A stretch of DNA of 64,000 nt, taken from contig AP017605.1 of NCBI GenBank assembly GCA_002356515.1, forward strand, positions 7,735,020 to 7,799,019, written 5' to 3'. Source of the stretch: Mesorhizobium loti (GTDB taxonomy: Bacteria; Pseudomonadota; Alphaproteobacteria; Rhizobiales; Rhizobiaceae). The translations under genes were made by a program, and so were the position numbers. Shown here one piece after another: positions 17,159 to 27,236 of this stretch; the stretch's first letter is position 1; each line of letters opens with the position of its first letter. The notes below the pieces were generated by a model. It was not told the DNA's origin. It saw only the letters and a program-made list of their open reading frames with translations, and did no database searches.

Positions 17159-18412
17159 ATGAGAACCAGCCGCCGCTTTTTCCTTTCCGGAGCCTCGTTG
17201 CTCGCCGCCGCCATGGTGGCCGGCCGTGCGAGCGCGCAGGATGTGATCGGGGATATCCTGAAATCCTCGGCCCGCGGCAATTGGGACGACCAGTTCGACG
17301 CCCGCGCCAGCGAAGGCGGCAAGGTGGCCTCGACGCTTCCGATCTTCAGCCCGCAGACCGTTGCATTCACGGAGCAGGCGGTCGCGCAATATCAGAACAT
17401 CGTCGGGCAGGGCGGCTGGGTAGAGGTTCCAGCGACCAAGAAACTGGAACTCGGCGTCGATGATCCGGACGTGGTGCCGTTGCGCAAGCGCCTGATGATT
17501 GCGGGCGATCTGTCGCAGAGCGCCGGCATTTCGACGGCCTTCGATTCCTATGTCGACTCGGCCGTCAAGCGTTTCCAGTTGCGCCACGGCTTGCCGGCCG
17601 ATGGTTCCATGGGCAAATACACCTACGCGGCGATGAACGTTTCGGCGCAGGTTCGGCTCGGCCAGCTGCAGACGAATCTGCAGCGGCTGAAGGAGAAGGC
17701 CGGCACGCTGGGCAGCCGTTATGTGCTGGTCGACATTCCGGCCGCGCAGATCGAAGCGGTCGAGAATGACCGCGTCGTGCTCCGCCACACCGCTATCGTC
17801 GGCAAGATCGATCGCCAGACGCCGATCGTCAATTCCAAGATCAACGAGATCATCGTCAACCCGTACTGGAACGCGCCGGTTTCGATCGTGCGCAAGGACA
17901 TCATTCCGCTGATGCGGAAGGACCCCAACTATTTGAAGAACAGCCATATCCGCCTGTTCGCGCCGGATGGCAGCGAAGTCGATCCGATGAATGTCGACTG
18001 GTCGACGGATGATGCCGCCAAGTACCGGTTCCGCCAGGATCCCGGTTCGGAAAACGCCATGGCGTCGGTCAAGATCAACTTCCCGAGCCCGGACGGCGTC
18101 TACATGCACGACACGCCGCAGCAGAGCCTGTTCGGCAAGATGATGCGCTTCGATTCCTCGGGCTGCGTGCGCGTTCAGAACGTGCGCGATCTCGTCACCT
18201 GGATCCTGCGCGACACGCCCGGCTGGGACCGCCAGCATTTCGAGGCGGCGATCAAGACCGGCCAGAACACGCCGATCCAGGTCACCAACCCGGTGCCGGT
18301 GCACTTCCTCTATCTCTCGGCCTGGTCGACCGGACCCGGCGTCGTGCAGTTCCGCGACGACGTCTACGCGCTGGACGGCGCCAGCGAGCTGCAGATCACG
18401 TCGTCGCTGTAA
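17159..18412 (+). CDS. L,D-transpeptidase, Tat-exported
   Basis: A 417-residue cell-wall enzyme making 3-3 peptidoglycan cross-links or anchoring proteins to peptidoglycan. It starts with a twin-arginine signal (SRRFFLSG), followed by a scaffold and a peptidoglycan-binding segment (DSAVKRFQLRHGLPADGSMGKYT), then the YkuD catalytic domain with H317 (YMHDTP) and the nucleophile C336 in SSGCVRV. The overall plan is that of YcbB-like enzymes. The ATG at 17159 is chosen for its weak GGA site and the Tat signal; starts at 17126 and 17144 are possible. Likely under LdtR control. Confidence 0.9.
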   Translation: MRTSRRFFLSGASLLAAAMVAGRASAQDVIGDILKSSARGNWDDQFDARASEGGKVASTLPIFSPQTVAFTEQAVAQYQNIVGQGGWVEVPATKKLELGVDDPDVVPLRKRLMIAGDLSQSAGISTAFDSYVDSAVKRFQLRHGLPADGSMGKYTYAAMNVSAQVRLGQLQTNLQRLKEKAGTLGSRYVLVDIPAAQIEAVENDRVVLRHTAIVGKIDRQTPIVNSKINEIIVNPYWNAPVSIVRKDIIPLMRKDPNYLKNSHIRLFAPDGSEVDPMNVDWSTDDAAKYRFRQDPGSENAMASVKINFPSPDGVYMHDTPQQSLFGKMMRFDSSGCVRVQNVRDLVTWILRDTPGWDRQHFEAAIKTGQNTPIQVTNPVPVHFLYLSAWSTGPGVVQFRDDVYALDGASELQITSSL

Positions 18413-18435
18413 GCGACTGATAATTTTGACGAAAA

Positions 18436-18457
18436 GCCGCCGAAGGGCGGCCTTTTT
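18436..18457 (+). terminator. Intrinsic terminator of the L,D-transpeptidase gene
   Basis: GCCGCC and GGCGGC stem with a GAAG loop, followed by CTTTTT. Confidence 0.85.
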
Positions 18458-18481
18458 GTTTGCGGGATCGTTAGTTTCGAC

Positions 18482-18524
18482 GCAATTCCCAAGGGAAAGC
18501 GCTACGCGCTTTTCCAGGAATTGC
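18482..18524. repeat. Nested intergenic palindrome
   Basis: Outer arms GCAATTCC/GGAATTGC enclose inner arms AAAGCGC/GCGCTTT. This pattern is reminiscent of interspersed palindromes in rhizobial intergenic regions. It sits between the terminator at 18436 and the convergent LuxR gene. Confidence 0.5.
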
Positions 18525-18525
18525 T

Positions 18526-19251
18526 CTAGATCAGCCGCTGGTTGACCAGCCGCGCCACTGCTTGCGCGCGGTTGACGGCGCCGAGTTTGCGCCTGGCATT
18601 GTCGACATGGAAGCGCACCGTCGCTTCGGCAATGCCGAGAATAACCGAGATTTCCCAATCCGTCTTGCCTTCGGCGACCAGCGCCAGGCTGTCGCGCTCG
18701 CGCACCGTCAGCCGGACAGTGGCGGTGGGCGGTGGCGTCGTCAGGTCCATCAGCCGTTCCGTCAGCACGAGGCCGGCCATCTGGATGGCAAAGCTCTCAT
18801 CCGCCGTGAAGTCGCGTTCGTGGAAGCCGAGATGCAGCGAGGCGATAGTGCCGTCCGCGCCATAGGAGGTGGAACACAGCGCGTCATTGATCCTGGCCTC
18901 GCTGAGCGCCTCCCAATAGACGCCGAACTGCGCGCTGTCGCGCGGGGCAAAGTCGGAGAAGCGGTAGCGTGTGCGGCTTTCGCGGATCGCGCCCAGCAGC
19001 GGGTTGCACTCGAAGCAGACATAGTCGAACGCTGGGCTGCCCGGCCAATCCGCCGGCGCCAGCCGCGTGATGAAGCCGCCTGCCGCCCAATGGCTGGCGG
19101 AAGTCAGCGTCGATGATGGCCTCCGGTAGAGACGGGTCTGCAGATAGGAGGCACCGAAGCTTTCCATCGCCGCGAAATAAGCGGTGCTTGCACGCTCGGC
19201 CGTTTCCGACGCCAGGGCCGGTTCGGCATGTGCCATGATCCGCGACAGCAT
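18526..19251 (-). CDS. LuxR-family regulator with autoinducer-binding-like domain (solo)
   Basis: A 241-residue protein with an N-terminal quorum-sensor-like domain and a C-terminal LuxR helix-turn-helix (LTVRERDSLALVAEGKTDWEIS, then TVRFHVDNARRKLGAVNRAQAVARLV). Aligned by eye with TraR, the Trp equivalent to W57 is kept, but Tyr61, Asp70 and Trp85 appear changed (Asp to Asn in ECNPLL), so acyl-homoserine-lactone binding is doubtful. No luxI-type synthase is in the window. A run of G residues before the ATG serves as the ribosome-binding site. Confidence 0.87.
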   Translation of the reverse strand: MLSRIMAHAEPALASETAERASTAYFAAMESFGASYLQTRLYRRPSSTLTSASHWAAGGFITRLAPADWPGSPAFDYVCFECNPLLGAIRESRTRYRFSDFAPRDSAQFGVYWEALSEARINDALCSTSYGADGTIASLHLGFHERDFTADESFAIQMAGLVLTERLMDLTTPPPTATVRLTVRERDSLALVAEGKTDWEISVILGIAEATVRFHVDNARRKLGAVNRAQAVARLVNQRLI

Positions 19252-19656
19252 CGATCGAACCCCCCCGCTCGGCAGCCGTGATCCAGCGTGGCACAGCCGA
19301 ATATGACCCGCAAGGCTGCAGCCCGGCGAAAGCCATCTGTCAATTCCGCGCTATCGGGAGGTTGATGCCGGACCATGCTCGCGTATCCAGAGAAGGAGCG
19401 GCTCTGGCTTTCGGCATTCGTGCCCGAATGGCATTGACGCTCTGGATACGCATACCGACCGTTGGGGGGCGGCGTGCGGCCGGCCACCTGGGTGCCCCTA
19501 GGCAGCCTTGCGCTGACGCCAAGTGCCGGCCTTTTTCTGCATCGGCTTGATGCTGGCCATACGGTCTGCTGCCGTCTCGGCGATCGCCGCGCTGCAGCCT
19601 GTCTGGACGCGACGCCGATGATTGCGCATGGTCCGGCAAACAGCCGGAACCGCACC
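19252..19656. other. 405-base divergent region
   Basis: Between the LuxR and antiporter starts. It holds a structured palindrome (19381-19451) and presumably both promoters. No further gene could be supported. Confidence 0.5.
19381..19451. repeat. 71-bp nested inverted repeat
   Basis: Outer 12-bp perfect arms GCGTATCCAGAG/CTCTGGATACGC surround an inner hairpin CATTCG-TGCC-CGAATG (19415-19430). It could form a long cruciform or, if transcribed, a stable RNA structure in the leader of the antiporter gene. Confidence 0.55.
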
Positions 19657-21300
19657 ATGCAAACCGCGATCTTCATTCTCGTCGTGCTCGTCTTCGTCGC
19701 CGTTTCCGGGGCGCTGGTGCGGCTGGTGCGGGTGCCGTTGCCGGTCCTGCAGATCGCGATCGGTGCCGCCCTTGCCTGGCCGGTGCGCGGCATCCATGTC
19801 GAGATCGATCCCGAACTCTTCCTGCTGGTGTTCATTCCGCCGCTGCTGTTCAGCGATGCTTTTGGCGCGCCCAAACGCGAGCTGATGGCACTGCGCGGGC
19901 CTATCCTCGACCTTGCCATCGGCCTCGTCTTCTTCACCATCGTCGGTTTCGGCTATGCCTTGCACTGGCTGGTGCCGAGCATTCCGCTGGTCGTTGCCTT
20001 CGCGCTCGCGGCCGTGCTGTCGCCGACCGATGCGGTGGCCGTCTCCTCGATCGTCGACAGGAACGTCGTCCCGGCGCGGCTGATGCACATTCTGGAGGGC
20101 GAGTCGCTGCTCAACGATGCGTCGGGCCTTGTCATGTTCCGCTTTGCCGTCGCGGCGGCATTGACCGGCAGTTTTTCCCTGGCTGTGGCCTCGCTGAGTT
20201 TTGTCTACGCCGTGGCGGTCGGTATCCTGGCTGGCGTTGCGGCCTTGTTCGTCGCCGCCAAGGCGCTGCAACTCTTGAACCGCATCGGCGGCGTGCCGGC
20301 CGAGGCGCAGGTGCTGATCACCATCCTGCTTCCCTTCGTTGCCTATCTCGGCGCCGAGCATTTTGGCGCCTCGGGCATCCTGGCGGCGGTGACCGCTGGT
20401 CTTTTGACCGGGAGCACCGGCATATTCCGCTTCCTCGGCGTCTCGGCGCGCATGCAGACGATCTCGCTGTGGACGACGTTTTCCTTCGTCTTCAACGGCG
20501 CGCTGTTCATCGTGCTCGGCCTGCAGCTACCCGAGATCATCCGCAAGGTGCCGCCCGAATTGTCCAGCCGCCATTGGTTTTTTGAGCCGGTCCTGACGGT
20601 TCTGCTGCTGACGCTGTGCCTGATAGGCCTGCGCTTCGTCTGGATCTGGATCGGCGACATCGCGGCGGGCTTTGCCGCGCGGCTCGGCAAGCGGCAGGCC
20701 GAACCCCTCGGCCTGCGCGTGCGGCTCGCCGGATCGGTGGCGGGCGTGCGTGGTGCCATCACGCTGGCCGGCATCTTGTCGCTGCCGGTGGCCTTGCAGG
20801 ACGGCTCGCCATTCCCGGCGCGCGACCTCGTCATCTTTCTCGCCGCTGGCGTCATCATCTGCTCCCTGGTGATCGCCAGCCTGGCCTTGCCGGTGATTGC
20901 GCGCGGCCTGGTCGAACCTGGCGAGGATGCGGGTGCTGCCGAGGAGCGCCGGGCTCGTGTCGGCGCTGCCAATGCGGCGATCGTCCGCATCGAGAGCATG
21001 GCGGGCAGCAGCGACGACGACGGCGAGGTGCCCAGCGTCAGACTTGTCGCCGCCGAAAACATCGTCGCCGGCTACCGGCGCCGCATCGCCACCTCCGACG
21101 AGGCCGATGAAGCCCGAGCCGAGGCGCGCGAGGCCGGGCGGGTGGAGCTCGAAATGCGACTTGCCGGCATCGAGGCCGAGCGCACTGCCGTGCGCGCCAT
21201 GCTTCAGCGCGGCGAGATCAATGATCACACGGCGCGAGCGCTGTTCACAGAGATCACCCTGACGGAGGCCCTTTTGAACGGCAGGCAGACGCGGAAATAG
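19657..21300 (+). CDS. Na+/H+ antiporter, CPA1 family
   Basis: A 547-residue membrane protein with about twelve helices and a C-terminal cytoplasmic tail of about 130 residues. Family motifs are FIPPLLFSDAF, the ion-binding LSPTDAVAVSSI (Asp of helix 5), LEGESLLNDASGLVMFRFA and AGVRGAITLAG-like SVAGVRGAITLAGILSLP, as in NhaP/YjcE-type exchangers. It probably exchanges Na+ or K+ for protons across the inner membrane. The ATG at 19657 places the first helix at the N-terminus. Confidence 0.9.
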   Translation: MQTAIFILVVLVFVAVSGALVRLVRVPLPVLQIAIGAALAWPVRGIHVEIDPELFLLVFIPPLLFSDAFGAPKRELMALRGPILDLAIGLVFFTIVGFGYALHWLVPSIPLVVAFALAAVLSPTDAVAVSSIVDRNVVPARLMHILEGESLLNDASGLVMFRFAVAAALTGSFSLAVASLSFVYAVAVGILAGVAALFVAAKALQLLNRIGGVPAEAQVLITILLPFVAYLGAEHFGASGILAAVTAGLLTGSTGIFRFLGVSARMQTISLWTTFSFVFNGALFIVLGLQLPEIIRKVPPELSSRHWFFEPVLTVLLLTLCLIGLRFVWIWIGDIAAGFAARLGKRQAEPLGLRVRLAGSVAGVRGAITLAGILSLPVALQDGSPFPARDLVIFLAAGVIICSLVIASLALPVIARGLVEPGEDAGAAEERRARVGAANAAIVRIESMAGSSDDDGEVPSVRLVAAENIVAGYRRRIATSDEADEARAEAREAGRVELEMRLAGIEAERTAVRAMLQRGEINDHTARALFTEITLTEALLNGRQTRK

Positions 21301-21410
21301 AACCGGTTCTGCCCAGGGGCTGTGGATTTGCAGGCTCTGCCGCAAACCGGCCAGCAAATTTCGCGCCGTAAACGTGGCGGGTCGAAAACAACTGTGTTAA
21401 TGGCGCGGCA

Positions 21411-21459
21411 ATGCGTGTCGCCCAAAAGTGCGCAGCGGTTTTGGGGCAACGCTATGCAT
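21411..21459. repeat. RIME-like palindrome before glyA
   Basis: An imperfect palindrome from ATGCGTGTCG to GCTATGCAT, with inner CCCAAAA/TTTTGGGG arms. It has the typical form of rhizobial RIME elements and ends 34 bases before the glyA ATG, so it forms part of the glyA leader. Confidence 0.65.
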
Positions 21460-21493
21460 AAATAAATTGCCCCGAACCGGAGGATTTCAGGCC

Positions 21494-22807
<1,314 letters not shown>

Positions 22808-22856
22808 CCATCCTCGATTGACCGGGCGCGAAGCGTCATCTCTTATTCGCCGGCGG

Positions 22857-22882
22857 TGCGTCACCCCTGATCGGGTGACGCA
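22857..22882 (+). terminator. Hairpin after glyA
   Basis: Perfect 10-bp arms TGCGTCACCC/GGGTGACGCA with a CTGATC loop. There is no T-run, so it may be a 3'-end stabiliser or an attenuator before the next gene rather than a classic terminator. Confidence 0.45.
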
Positions 22883-22897
22883 TGGAACTGGAGACTG

Positions 22898-23479
22898 ATG
22901 ATGCGCAATTTTCGTGTCGCCTCACTCGGCGCTGTCGGCTGGCTGATCTTTTGCGGGTCCGCCTTGGCGCAGACGCAGCCCGCCCCGGAGACGCCCGCCA
23001 CCGCCACCTTCGGCAAATGGACAACCATCGTCGATGTGCTCGACAGCGGCCAGGATACAAGCAAGACCTGCGCGGCTTCGACGGCGTTCTTTGATGCGAG
23101 CGGCAATTCGGGCACGCTGACCTTGTCGATCTCGACCGGCGATGCGCTGCCGCCCGATGCCTATCCGGCCATCATGCTCACCGTTGACAACAAGCAACTG
23201 CCGACCGGCGAGAAGATCGCGGCGACGTTCGGCGATCCCGGCGTCAAGGTTTCGGCGACGGTCTATTCCAACAAGGCCGTCATCGGCCGTCCGAGTTGGA
23301 CGGTCGACAATCAGGCCAAGACCAGTCTCGCGCTCCTGCGTGCCATGCGCCAGGTCATTTCGCTTGATGTGACTTTCGGCAAGCAGGCCGTCGCCAGCAT
23401 CCCGATGGACGGCTTTACCAAGGCCTACCGCAGCCTCGGAACATCCTGCGGCTTCCCGACCAAGGACGTCGCGCCGTGA
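22898..23479 (+). CDS. Secreted IalB-like protein
   Basis: A 193-residue protein with a signal peptide (ending FCGSALAQ). It has two cysteines (SKTCAAS and GTSCGFP) and a C-terminal IPMDGFTKAYRSLG motif resembling invasion-associated locus B proteins, though the match is partial. Predicted periplasmic. Two adjacent ATGs (22898, 22901) are possible starts after GGAG. Function unknown. Confidence 0.55.
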   Translation: MMRNFRVASLGAVGWLIFCGSALAQTQPAPETPATATFGKWTTIVDVLDSGQDTSKTCAASTAFFDASGNSGTLTLSISTGDALPPDAYPAIMLTVDNKQLPTGEKIAATFGDPGVKVSATVYSNKAVIGRPSWTVDNQAKTSLALLRAMRQVISLDVTFGKQAVASIPMDGFTKAYRSLGTSCGFPTKDVAP

Positions 23480-23511
23480 CATCGACGGCCGGGTTGGAGT
23501 AGGGCCCGCGG

Positions 23512-23841
23512 ATGGACACTCTCTGGAAGGGCGTAGTCGGCGGGCTGGTGACGGCGCTGATCGTCTGGCTGTCCAAGCGAGGCAATGTCCTGCCCGGGAT
23601 CCTGCCGCTGGCGCCGACCTTTGCCGTCATCGCCTTGCTCGCCGTCGGCGCCAAGGGTGATCCGCGCGGTTTTCGTGATGCCTGCCTTGCCGGCATGAAG
23701 ACAATTCCCGCCTATCTTGCCTTCCTCGGCGCCTGCTGGCTGTTCATCGACAAGGTCGACTATCGCCTGGCTGTCGTTGGCGGCATCGCCGTCTGGCTGG
23801 TTGCCGCGCTGGCAATCTTCCTCGCTCCTCGCTATCTCTGA
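23512..23841 (+). CDS. GlpM-like small membrane protein
   Basis: A 109-residue protein with four hydrophobic segments. The conserved GNVLPGILPLAPTFAVIALLAVG stretch and the later KTIPAYLAFLGACW match the GlpM family (an alginate-linked membrane protein in Pseudomonas). Function in this organism is unknown. Possibly cotranscribed with the preceding secreted protein. Confidence 0.6.
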   Translation: MDTLWKGVVGGLVTALIVWLSKRGNVLPGILPLAPTFAVIALLAVGAKGDPRGFRDACLAGMKTIPAYLAFLGACWLFIDKVDYRLAVVGGIAVWLVAALAIFLAPRYL

Positions 23842-23869
23842 AGAAACGGAACTGCTTCAATCCCGGTCG

Positions 23870-23888
23870 GAAAGGCTCTAAGCCTTTC
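23870..23888 (+). terminator. Small hairpin before nrdR
   Basis: GAAAGGCT and AGCCTTTC form 8-bp arms around CTA, 32 bases before the nrdR ATG. No clear T-run; weak terminator or leader structure. Confidence 0.35.
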
Positions 23889-23920
23889 GCCTCACCAGAT
23901 TCGCGAACCCAAGGCTTTTC

Positions 23921-24400
23921 ATGCGCTGTCCCTATTGCCAGTCCGAAGATACGCAGGTGAAGGATTCGCGCCCCGCCGAGGATGGCGCGGCGATCCGCAG
24001 GCGGCGTGTCTGCCCCGATTGCGGCGGCCGGTTCACCACCTTCGAACGCGTGCAGTTGCGCGATCTTGTCGTGGTCAAGAAGTCGGGCCGGAAAGTGCCG
24101 TTCGACCGCGACAAGCTGCTGCGCTCGGTCGAGATCGCGGTGCGCAAGCGCAATGTCGATCCCGAACGCATAGACCGCGCGGTGACCGGCATCGTGCGCC
24201 AGCTCGAAAGCTCCGGCGAGACGGAAGTGGCCTCCGGCGAGGTCGGCCGGCTGGTCATGGAGGCGCTGAAATCGCTTGATGATGTCGCTTATGTGCGTTT
24301 TGCCTCGGTCTACCGCAATTTCCGCGAGGCCAAGGATTTCCACGAATTGCTGGGCGAACTGAAGGGCGACGAAGACAAGAGTGAAGAGGACGCCGGCTGA
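23921..24400 (+). CDS. nrdR: Transcriptional repressor NrdR
   Basis: A 159-residue repressor of ribonucleotide reductase genes. It starts directly with the zinc ribbon (MRCPYC at residue 3, [13 protein letters not shown] at residue 31) and continues with the ATP-cone domain ([23 protein letters not shown]). It is two bases upstream of ribD, so the two genes are cotranscribed, as in many rhizobia. Confidence 0.97.
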   Translation: MRCPYCQSEDTQVKDSRPAEDGAAIRRRRVCPDCGGRFTTFERVQLRDLVVVKKSGRKVPFDRDKLLRSVEIAVRKRNVDPERIDRAVTGIVRQLESSGETEVASGEVGRLVMEALKSLDDVAYVRFASVYRNFREAKDFHELLGELKGDEDKSEEDAG

Positions 24401-24402
24401 GC

Positions 24403-25533
24403 ATGGCAGCACCGCAACTGAGCAAGGCCGAGCAAGCGGCCCTTGATCGCCGTTTCATGGCCGCGGCCCTGCGGCTGTCGCGCAGGAATGCCGGTCGCAC
24501 CTCGACCAATCCGTCGGTCGGCACGATCATCGTGCGCGATGATGGCGCCGGCCCGATGATCGTCGGCACCGGTGTCACCGCTGTCGGTGGCCGGCCGCAT
24601 GCCGAGACAGAGGCATTGGCCGAGGCCGGCGAGCTGGCGCGGGGCGCCACGGCTTACGTCACGTTGGAGCCGTGCGCCCATCACGGCCGCACGCCGCCTT
24701 GCGCCAACGCGCTGGTCAATGCCGGCATTGCGCGCGTCGTCGGCGCTGCCAGCGATCCCGATACGCGCGTCTCCGGCAAGGGCTATGCCATTCTGCGCGC
24801 CGCCGGCATCGAGGTGGTCGAGAAAGTGCTGGCCACGGAAGCCGCCGAGCAGATGGCGGGCTATTTGATTCGATCTCTGCGAAAACGCCCGGAAGTGACG
24901 CTGAAGCTTGCGCTTTCCAGCGACGGCAAGATCGGCAGGAAAGGCGCCGGCCAGGTCGCCATCACCGGCGAGATCGCGCGCCGCGACGTCTATCTGATGC
25001 GCGCGGAATCGGATGCCATCCTGATCGGCATCGGCACGGCGCTGGAAGACGATCCGGCGCTGACCGTGCGCCTGCCGGGGCTGGAAAACCGTTCGCCGGC
25101 GCGCATCATCCTTGATCGCCAGATCCGGCTCCCGGAAGCCTCGAAGCTGGTTTCCGGTGTCGACCGCGTGCCGCTCTATGTCGCGGCCTGTCTTGAAGCC
25201 GATCCGCACCGTCGCGCCGCGCTCGAACGCGCCGGCGTACGCTTCATCGGCACCGAAACCCATGACGGCGTCGTCGCCTTGCCGGAACTGCTGGAAGATT
25301 TGGCGGCGCTCGGCATGGCAAGCGTGCTGGTCGAGGGCGGCGCGCAGGTCGCCAAGGCATTCCTGGACGAAGAACTGGTCGACCGCGTCGTGTTGTTCCA
25401 GGGGCCGGAGGCGATCGGCGAGGATGGCATTGCATCGCCGGTCGATGCCGACCATATCCCGGCAGGCTTCCGCAAACTGCGCGAGATGCGCTTCGGCGAG
25501 GACAGCTACGCCGAGTGGGTAAGAGACCTCTAG
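24403..25533 (+). CDS. ribD: Bifunctional riboflavin biosynthesis deaminase/reductase
   Basis: A 376-residue enzyme for two successive steps of riboflavin synthesis. The N-terminal deaminase domain has the zinc ligands H66 (HAE), C91 and C100 in EPCAHHGRTPPC; the C-terminal reductase domain begins near VTLKLALSSDGKIG and includes LIGIGTALEDDP and LVEGGAQVAKAFL. Both domains look complete. It follows nrdR immediately and is followed by a RIME-like element and ribE. Confidence 0.96.
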   Translation: MAAPQLSKAEQAALDRRFMAAALRLSRRNAGRTSTNPSVGTIIVRDDGAGPMIVGTGVTAVGGRPHAETEALAEAGELARGATAYVTLEPCAHHGRTPPCANALVNAGIARVVGAASDPDTRVSGKGYAILRAAGIEVVEKVLATEAAEQMAGYLIRSLRKRPEVTLKLALSSDGKIGRKGAGQVAITGEIARRDVYLMRAESDAILIGIGTALEDDPALTVRLPGLENRSPARIILDRQIRLPEASKLVSGVDRVPLYVAACLEADPHRRAALERAGVRFIGTETHDGVVALPELLEDLAALGMASVLVEGGAQVAKAFLDEELVDRVVLFQGPEAIGEDGIASPVDADHIPAGFRKLREMRFGEDSYAEWVRDL

Positions 25534-25581
25534 ACCATGATCCCGAAAAGTGAGACCCGGTTTTCGGACAAGGTCATGGTC
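25533..25581. repeat. RIME-like palindrome between ribD and ribE
   Basis: Outer arms GACCATGA/TCATGGTC and inner CCGAAAA/TTTTCGG, joined by AGTGAGACC-like sequence: the classic shape of a rhizobial RIME element. It fills most of the gap inside the riboflavin operon and could affect relative expression. Confidence 0.7.
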
Positions 25582-25601
25582 AAAACGGGAAGATAGCATC
25601 G

Positions 25602-26219
25602 ATGTTCACCGGAATTGTCACCGATATCGGCACGGTCGCCGCCGTCAAGCCGCTCAGCGAAGGCGTCGGCTTGCGCATCGACACCGCCTATGACCCCGAA
25701 ACCATCGCCATCGGCGCCTCGATCTCCTGCGGCGGCGTCTGCCTGACGGTCACCGCCTTGCCCGACCATGGCTCGAATGCGCGCTGGTTCGAGGTCGAGG
25801 CCTGGGAAGAGGCCTTGCGGCTGACCACCGCCTCAAGCTGGAAATCCGGCAGCAAGATCAACCTCGAGCGGGCGCTGAAGATCGGCGACGAACTCGGCGG
25901 CCACATCGTGTCTGGCCATGTCGACGGGATGGCCGAGATCGTCGAGCGCAAGGACGAGGGCGACGCGGTGCGCTTCACGCTGGAAGCGCCGCGGCATCTG
26001 GCGAAATTCATCGCCCCAAAAGGCTCCGTCGCGCTCGATGGCACCTCGCTCACCGTCAACAAGGTCGAGGGCACCCGCTTCGACGTGTTGTTGATCCACC
26101 ACTCGCTGACCGTGACCACCTGGGGTGAGCGCAAGGCCGGCGACCGCGTCAATCTCGAAATCGACACCATGGCCCGCTACGCCGCGCGGCTGGCGGAGGC
26201 GGCGAAAGAGGGCTTGTAG
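25602..26219 (+). CDS. ribE: Riboflavin synthase, alpha chain
   Basis: A 205-residue enzyme that dismutates two lumazines to riboflavin. It starts MFTGIVTDIGTV and consists of two lumazine-binding repeats: the first with CGGVCLTV, the second with GHIVSGHVDGMAEI and VALDGTSLTVNKVEG. Normal length. Part of the riboflavin operon. Confidence 0.96.
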   Translation: MFTGIVTDIGTVAAVKPLSEGVGLRIDTAYDPETIAIGASISCGGVCLTVTALPDHGSNARWFEVEAWEEALRLTTASSWKSGSKINLERALKIGDELGGHIVSGHVDGMAEIVERKDEGDAVRFTLEAPRHLAKFIAPKGSVALDGTSLTVNKVEGTRFDVLLIHHSLTVTTWGERKAGDRVNLEIDTMARYAARLAEAAKEGL

Positions 26220-26264
26220 CGGTCAGATGGTCAATATTCCGCGAGCCGTCCTGAAGGCAGCAAA

Positions 26265-26636
26265 TTGATCGAAGATACTGAAAGCCTTGTCTACGAAGCG
26301 GTCAGAGGCCTCGACAGCTCCAAGACCTACAAAGATCTGCTTTCCGGCGATGTCGAGGAGCAGATCCGCGCGATACTCAGCATATCGTGGCACGATGACT
26401 GGCGTTTTGCGCAGGATGTCTGCTTCAAATACGCCCGTTCTTCCGATCCGGATGTCCGAAGGATTTCCATCACAGGATTGGGTCATATCGCGCGCATCCA
26501 CGCTGCGATCGATTTGGGTTCTGTTTTGGAACTTGTTGGCGAACTTCGCCAAGCCGAACGCGCTCACGGTTCTTTCGAAGACATGTTTGACGACATCATG
26601 GTCTTTGTCGCTCGGCAGGGGCGGCGAGCGGTCTGA
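26265..26636 (+). CDS. Hypothetical HEAT-repeat-like protein inside the rib operon
   Basis: A 123-residue soluble protein with a probable TTG start at 26265 (AAGG ten bases upstream). Helical pairs such as WHDDWRFAQDVCFKYARSSDPDVRRISITGLGHIARIH resemble a HEAT repeat. It lies between ribE and ribH on the same strand. No function is recognised; similar short HEAT-like proteins occur as contact-toxin immunity proteins, but no toxin is nearby. Confidence 0.6.
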   Translation: MIEDTESLVYEAVRGLDSSKTYKDLLSGDVEEQIRAILSISWHDDWRFAQDVCFKYARSSDPDVRRISITGLGHIARIHAAIDLGSVLELVGELRQAERAHGSFEDMFDDIMVFVARQGRRAV

Positions 26637-26741
26637 GTCGCTAGGTACCGCAGCCGTCCGGAAATTGGACCTGGCCTTCCGACAAAGCTTGCGAACTCCG
26701 CGGCTTCGGCCTAAGTCACCGGCAACCCCCCGGAGATTTTT

Positions 26742-27236
26742 ATGGCAGGCACATCCCAACACGGCAAAGCCTTCATTCGTCCGAAGGCGAAGGCGCATCT
26801 GCTGATCGTCGAAGCGCGCTTTCACGACGACCTTGCCGACGCGCTGCTCGACGGCGCCACAAGCGCGCTCGATGAAGCGGGCGCGACTTACGACGTCGTC
26901 ACCGTTCCAGGTTCGCTGGAAATTCCCGCGGTGATCACCTTCGCGCTGGACGGCGCGGCGGAAGGCGGCACCAATTACGACGGTTTCGTCGCGCTTGGCA
27001 CCATCGTTCGCGGCGACACCTATCATTTCGACATCGTCGCCAATGAATCCAGCCGCGCGCTGATGGACCTGTCCGTGCAGGACTCGGTCTGCATCGGCAA
27101 CGGCATCCTGACCACCGAGAACGACGCCCAGGCATGGACGCGGGCCAAGCGCTCGGAAGGCGACAAGGGCGGCTTTGCCGCGCGCGCGGCACTGACCATG
27201 ATCGCGCTGAAGGAACAACTGGGAGCGCGATCGTGA
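26742..27236 (+). CDS. ribH: 6,7-dimethyl-8-ribityllumazine synthase
   Basis: A 164-residue enzyme for the penultimate step of riboflavin synthesis. Motifs: [30 protein letters not shown] with the catalytic His, and [17 protein letters not shown]. Its stop overlaps the GTG start of nusB. Confidence 0.97.
   Translation: MAGTSQHGKAFIRPKAKAHLLIVEARFHDDLADALLDGATSALDEAGATYDVVTVPGSLEIPAVITFALDGAAEGGTNYDGFVALGTIVRGDTYHFDIVANESSRALMDLSVQDSVCIGNGILTTENDAQAWTRAKRSEGDKGGFAARAALTMIALKEQLGARS

Noticed and set aside
17138..18658. 506-codon minus-strand frame
   Set aside because: Antisense to the L,D-transpeptidase, which has clear catalytic motifs; the frame shows only Arg/Asp/His-rich composition.
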